The position numbers and the translations under genes were made by a program. The notes under the pieces are model-generated. The model had not been told where the DNA came from. It saw nothing but the letters and a program-made list of their open reading frames with translations, and did no database searches. 15,350 nt of DNA from an uncultured Caryophanales bacterium (GTDB lineage Bacteria > Bacillota_I > Bacilli_A > RF39 > UBA660). The stretch spans positions 1 through 15,350 of the forward strand of contig CAMKQS010000035.1 in assembly GCA_946414975.1 (NCBI GenBank), read 5' to 3'. Positions 13,619 to 15,350 of the stretch are shown piece by piece. Each line of letters opens with the position of its first letter. The stretch's first letter is position 1.

Positions 13619-15184
13619 ATGAAAAGAACAAATATAATAATTATTGTATTAATTATGATTTTAGTATTTATAGGATTAGGTAGTATTAAAGCATATAATT
13701 ATGGGGATGAAGTAGTATATAACAATATGAAGTTTAATGTTCTTAAAGATAATGGTACTAGTGTAACACTATTAAAACAAAGAGTATTACTAACAGATGA
13801 AATAGATTATTATGGATATGGACATGTTAATATTTATAATGAATATAGAGTAGGATATCCTAGTAAAACATATACTAAGAGTGCATCTGACCATTATGGA
13901 TATGGAGAGATGGCTTTTTATAGTAGAAAGACTTGTAGTAATATTTCTAAAGAGTATTCGGGTTGTGTTAATAATTATAATAAATCTGATGTAAAATATG
14001 TAGTGGATGCTTGGGCTAGTCGTGAATTTGATTCTAAATATTTAGTTAAGGATGAACTAGGATACTCTGTTAGATTAATGACTAAGGAAGAGATAGAAAA
14101 GTATTATGTTTTTGAGTATCGTGAAGCATCTACTTCAAATCCAACTTTAGTGTGAGTTATATCATCTGAAACACCAAGTTGGTTATATCAAAATGAATAT
14201 AGTTTTTGGACTATGTCTTCAGCAGATGATAGAATAGATGTTTATAATGATACACTAGGAAGTGTTAAAGTTTATGATGATTTGTTTGTTAGACCAGTTG
14301 TGACTATCGATAAAGCGGAATTAGATAGAAATAATGGTGTTTTTAAAGAATATACAATAGATGAACAGGACTTTGATGAAATATCCGATAATAAATATAA
14401 AACAGGAGATGTTATAAACTACAAAGGAGTAAGATTTTACGTTGCAAACAATAATTCAGTAGATAATAGAGAAATATCTTTGGTTAAGGCAACACCACTT
14501 ACTGTAAGTGATGTTTATACATATGGTGTAGGTTATATAAATAAGTATGGTGATAGTAAAGATACAGTAATTGACAAGGAAGGTTACGGTGCGGTTGCAT
14601 ATTATAGAAGTAATACGTGTTTTAATGGTGATAATAAAATAGGATGTATTAATAAATATGAAGAATCTGATATAAAAAATATTGTTGATAATTGGTCAAG
14701 AAGTATATTTAACTCTTCACAATTAAACATAACAGATTTAAATATGAAATTTAGAGTAATTAATGATTCAGATTTATATACAATGGGTTACAAAGGTAAA
14801 TTAGTTGCTGTAAATACATATGGACCACCTTCATATATTTCTGCAGGTGTATACAGTGATGATATCAATTTATCACAGTGTTGGTCAACTATTTCTTATG
14901 GTGATGATAACTATCGAGTAGGAGCCGTTGATAATGAAAATAAGCTTAATGTGCAAACAGTTTATTCAAGTGATAATGTAATATGTCCTGTAATAACAAT
15001 TAAAAAAAATCCGTTACCAAATATAGAACTTTCTGAAGAACTGGAAGATGACAAAAATATTGTTGTCAATGTTCCAGATACTAAACTTTATAAAAATATA
15101 ATTGTTGTAGTATTAGAATTAATAATAATTGGTTTAACTACAGTATTAATTATAATTAAAAAAAAAGTCCAAAAGAAGAATTAA
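13619..15184 (+). pseudogene. Membrane-anchored surface protein with two tandem domains, interrupted by in-frame TGA
   Basis: One reading frame of 521 codons, broken only by TGA at 14153-14155. The 178 codons before it begin with a signal peptide (hydrophobic about 6-21, likely cut after Ala25 in SIKA). After the stop the same frame runs on for 343 codons to TAA 15182 and ends in a membrane helix (IIVVVLELIIIGLTTVLIII) plus a Lys-rich tail, so the intact protein would be an outward-facing, C-terminally anchored protein. It holds two homologous units, from about 13703 and 14405, sharing GDxVxY, an LT-YGYG-IN-Y region, GYGxxAxYxxxTC, GCxNxYxxSDxKxxVDxW and a closing VxPVxTIxK. They recall W-T-M-S/VRPV-type repeat domains (DUF6273-like) of gut Firmicutes. 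No ribosome site precedes ATG 14213, so the second part is not a separate gene. It is a recent pseudogene, a sequencing error or a read-through case. Confidence 0.75.
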
Positions 15185-15258
15185 ATTGTTGAATAAAAAT
15201 GACAGGTTATGAATTAATATTATTTCAATTATTAATAGAATATACTTTTTTTAAAATT

Positions 15259-15289
15259 AAAGATATTAGACATAATAATATCTTTTTTT
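15259..15289 (+). terminator. Strong terminator after the surface-protein gene
   Basis: AAAGATATTA (15259-15268) and TAATATCTTT (15276-15285) form a 10-bp stem with a 7-base loop, ending in a run of seven T (15283-15289). It is 75 bases beyond the stop at 15184; nothing else is recognised in between. Confidence 0.8.
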
Positions 15290-15317
15290 CATATATTTAA
15301 GTATGATAGGAATAATT

Positions 15318-15350
15318 ATGAATGATGGAGTAAGTAGTGAGGGGAATAAT
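15318..15350 (+). CDS. Probable start of a further gene (partial)
   Basis: ATG 15318 follows AGGA (15308-15311) with six bases between and opens MNDGVSSEGNN to the window edge without a stop. TATGAT at 15302-15307 may be a -10. Eleven codons are too few to identify a family. Confidence 0.4.
   Translation, partial: MNDGVSSEGNN

Noticed and set aside
14153..14155. TGA as tryptophan (Mycoplasma-type genetic code)
   Set aside because: Two genes end properly at TGA (2292-2294 and 13107-13109), conserved tryptophans elsewhere are TGG, and cysS, tkt, truB and lexA have no internal TGA.
14153..14200. TGA as selenocysteine with a bacterial SECIS
   Set aside because: Only a tiny CCAA/TTGG pairing is seen downstream, and the surroundings show no redox-type motif.
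14213..15184. Independent 323-aa gene starting at ATG 14213
   Set aside because: No ribosome site or promoter precedes it, it starts inside a conserved domain, and it is in frame with the upstream coding sequence.
1..15350. CRISPR array, insertion sequence, phage or toxin-antitoxin module
   Set aside because: No regularly spaced repeats, transposase or integrase motifs, terminal inverted repeats, or small paired genes were seen.

Overview
The window is a very AT-rich (about three quarters A+T by eye) stretch of a Gram-positive chromosome, most likely from an uncultured or gut-associated member of the Bacilli or a related low-GC Firmicute. Three things point there: strong Shine-Dalgarno sites, promoters of the TGn-TATAAT extended -10 type, and above all the order lexA (divergent) - tkt - sirA - yneF, which is the Bacillus subtilis lexA/tkt neighbourhood with yneA, yneB and ynzC missing. 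TGA is a normal stop here: it ends the 486-aa gene and sirA, and no conserved enzyme has an internal TGA. A Mycoplasma-type code is therefore unlikely.

Layout. 1-750: possible tail of an upstream gene, then a SIMPL-domain protein and a hairpin. 834-2294: a protein with an HEXXH zinc-peptidase motif. 2374-4131: a short DXS-like thiamine-diphosphate enzyme that keeps its cofactor site but has lost residues that hold glyceraldehyde-3-phosphate in true DXS. 4194-5839 (minus): a two-gene overlapping operon of a SAM-fold (DUF3419-like) protein and a YdcF/DUF218 protein. 5928-6440: an unrecognised helical protein. 6493-6660 (minus): tRNA-Leu(UAG) and a CAU tRNA that looks like tRNA-Ile2. 6761-8146: cysS. 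8223-9968: truB with a sugar-nucleotidyltransferase-like gene. 9990-10601 (minus): lexA. 10708-13371: tkt, a sirA-like gene and yneF. 13619-15184: a membrane-anchored surface protein with two tandem domains, interrupted by an in-frame TGA. 15318 to the end: the probable start of another gene.

How it works together. Most of the window is housekeeping: cysteine charging, two tRNAs, tRNA pseudouridylation, the pentose phosphate pathway and SOS control. Single genes or pairs are each driven by their own short-leader promoter and closed by hairpins, which are shared at convergent junctions. A good LexA box overlaps the -35 of lexA and lies just upstream of the tkt promoter. The parts most worth a second look are the DXS-like enzyme, the SAM-fold/YdcF pair, the sirA-like gene with a possible Spo0A half-site, the HEXXH protein and the TGA-interrupted repeat protein. 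I see no CRISPR array, insertion sequence, phage module or clear defence system.
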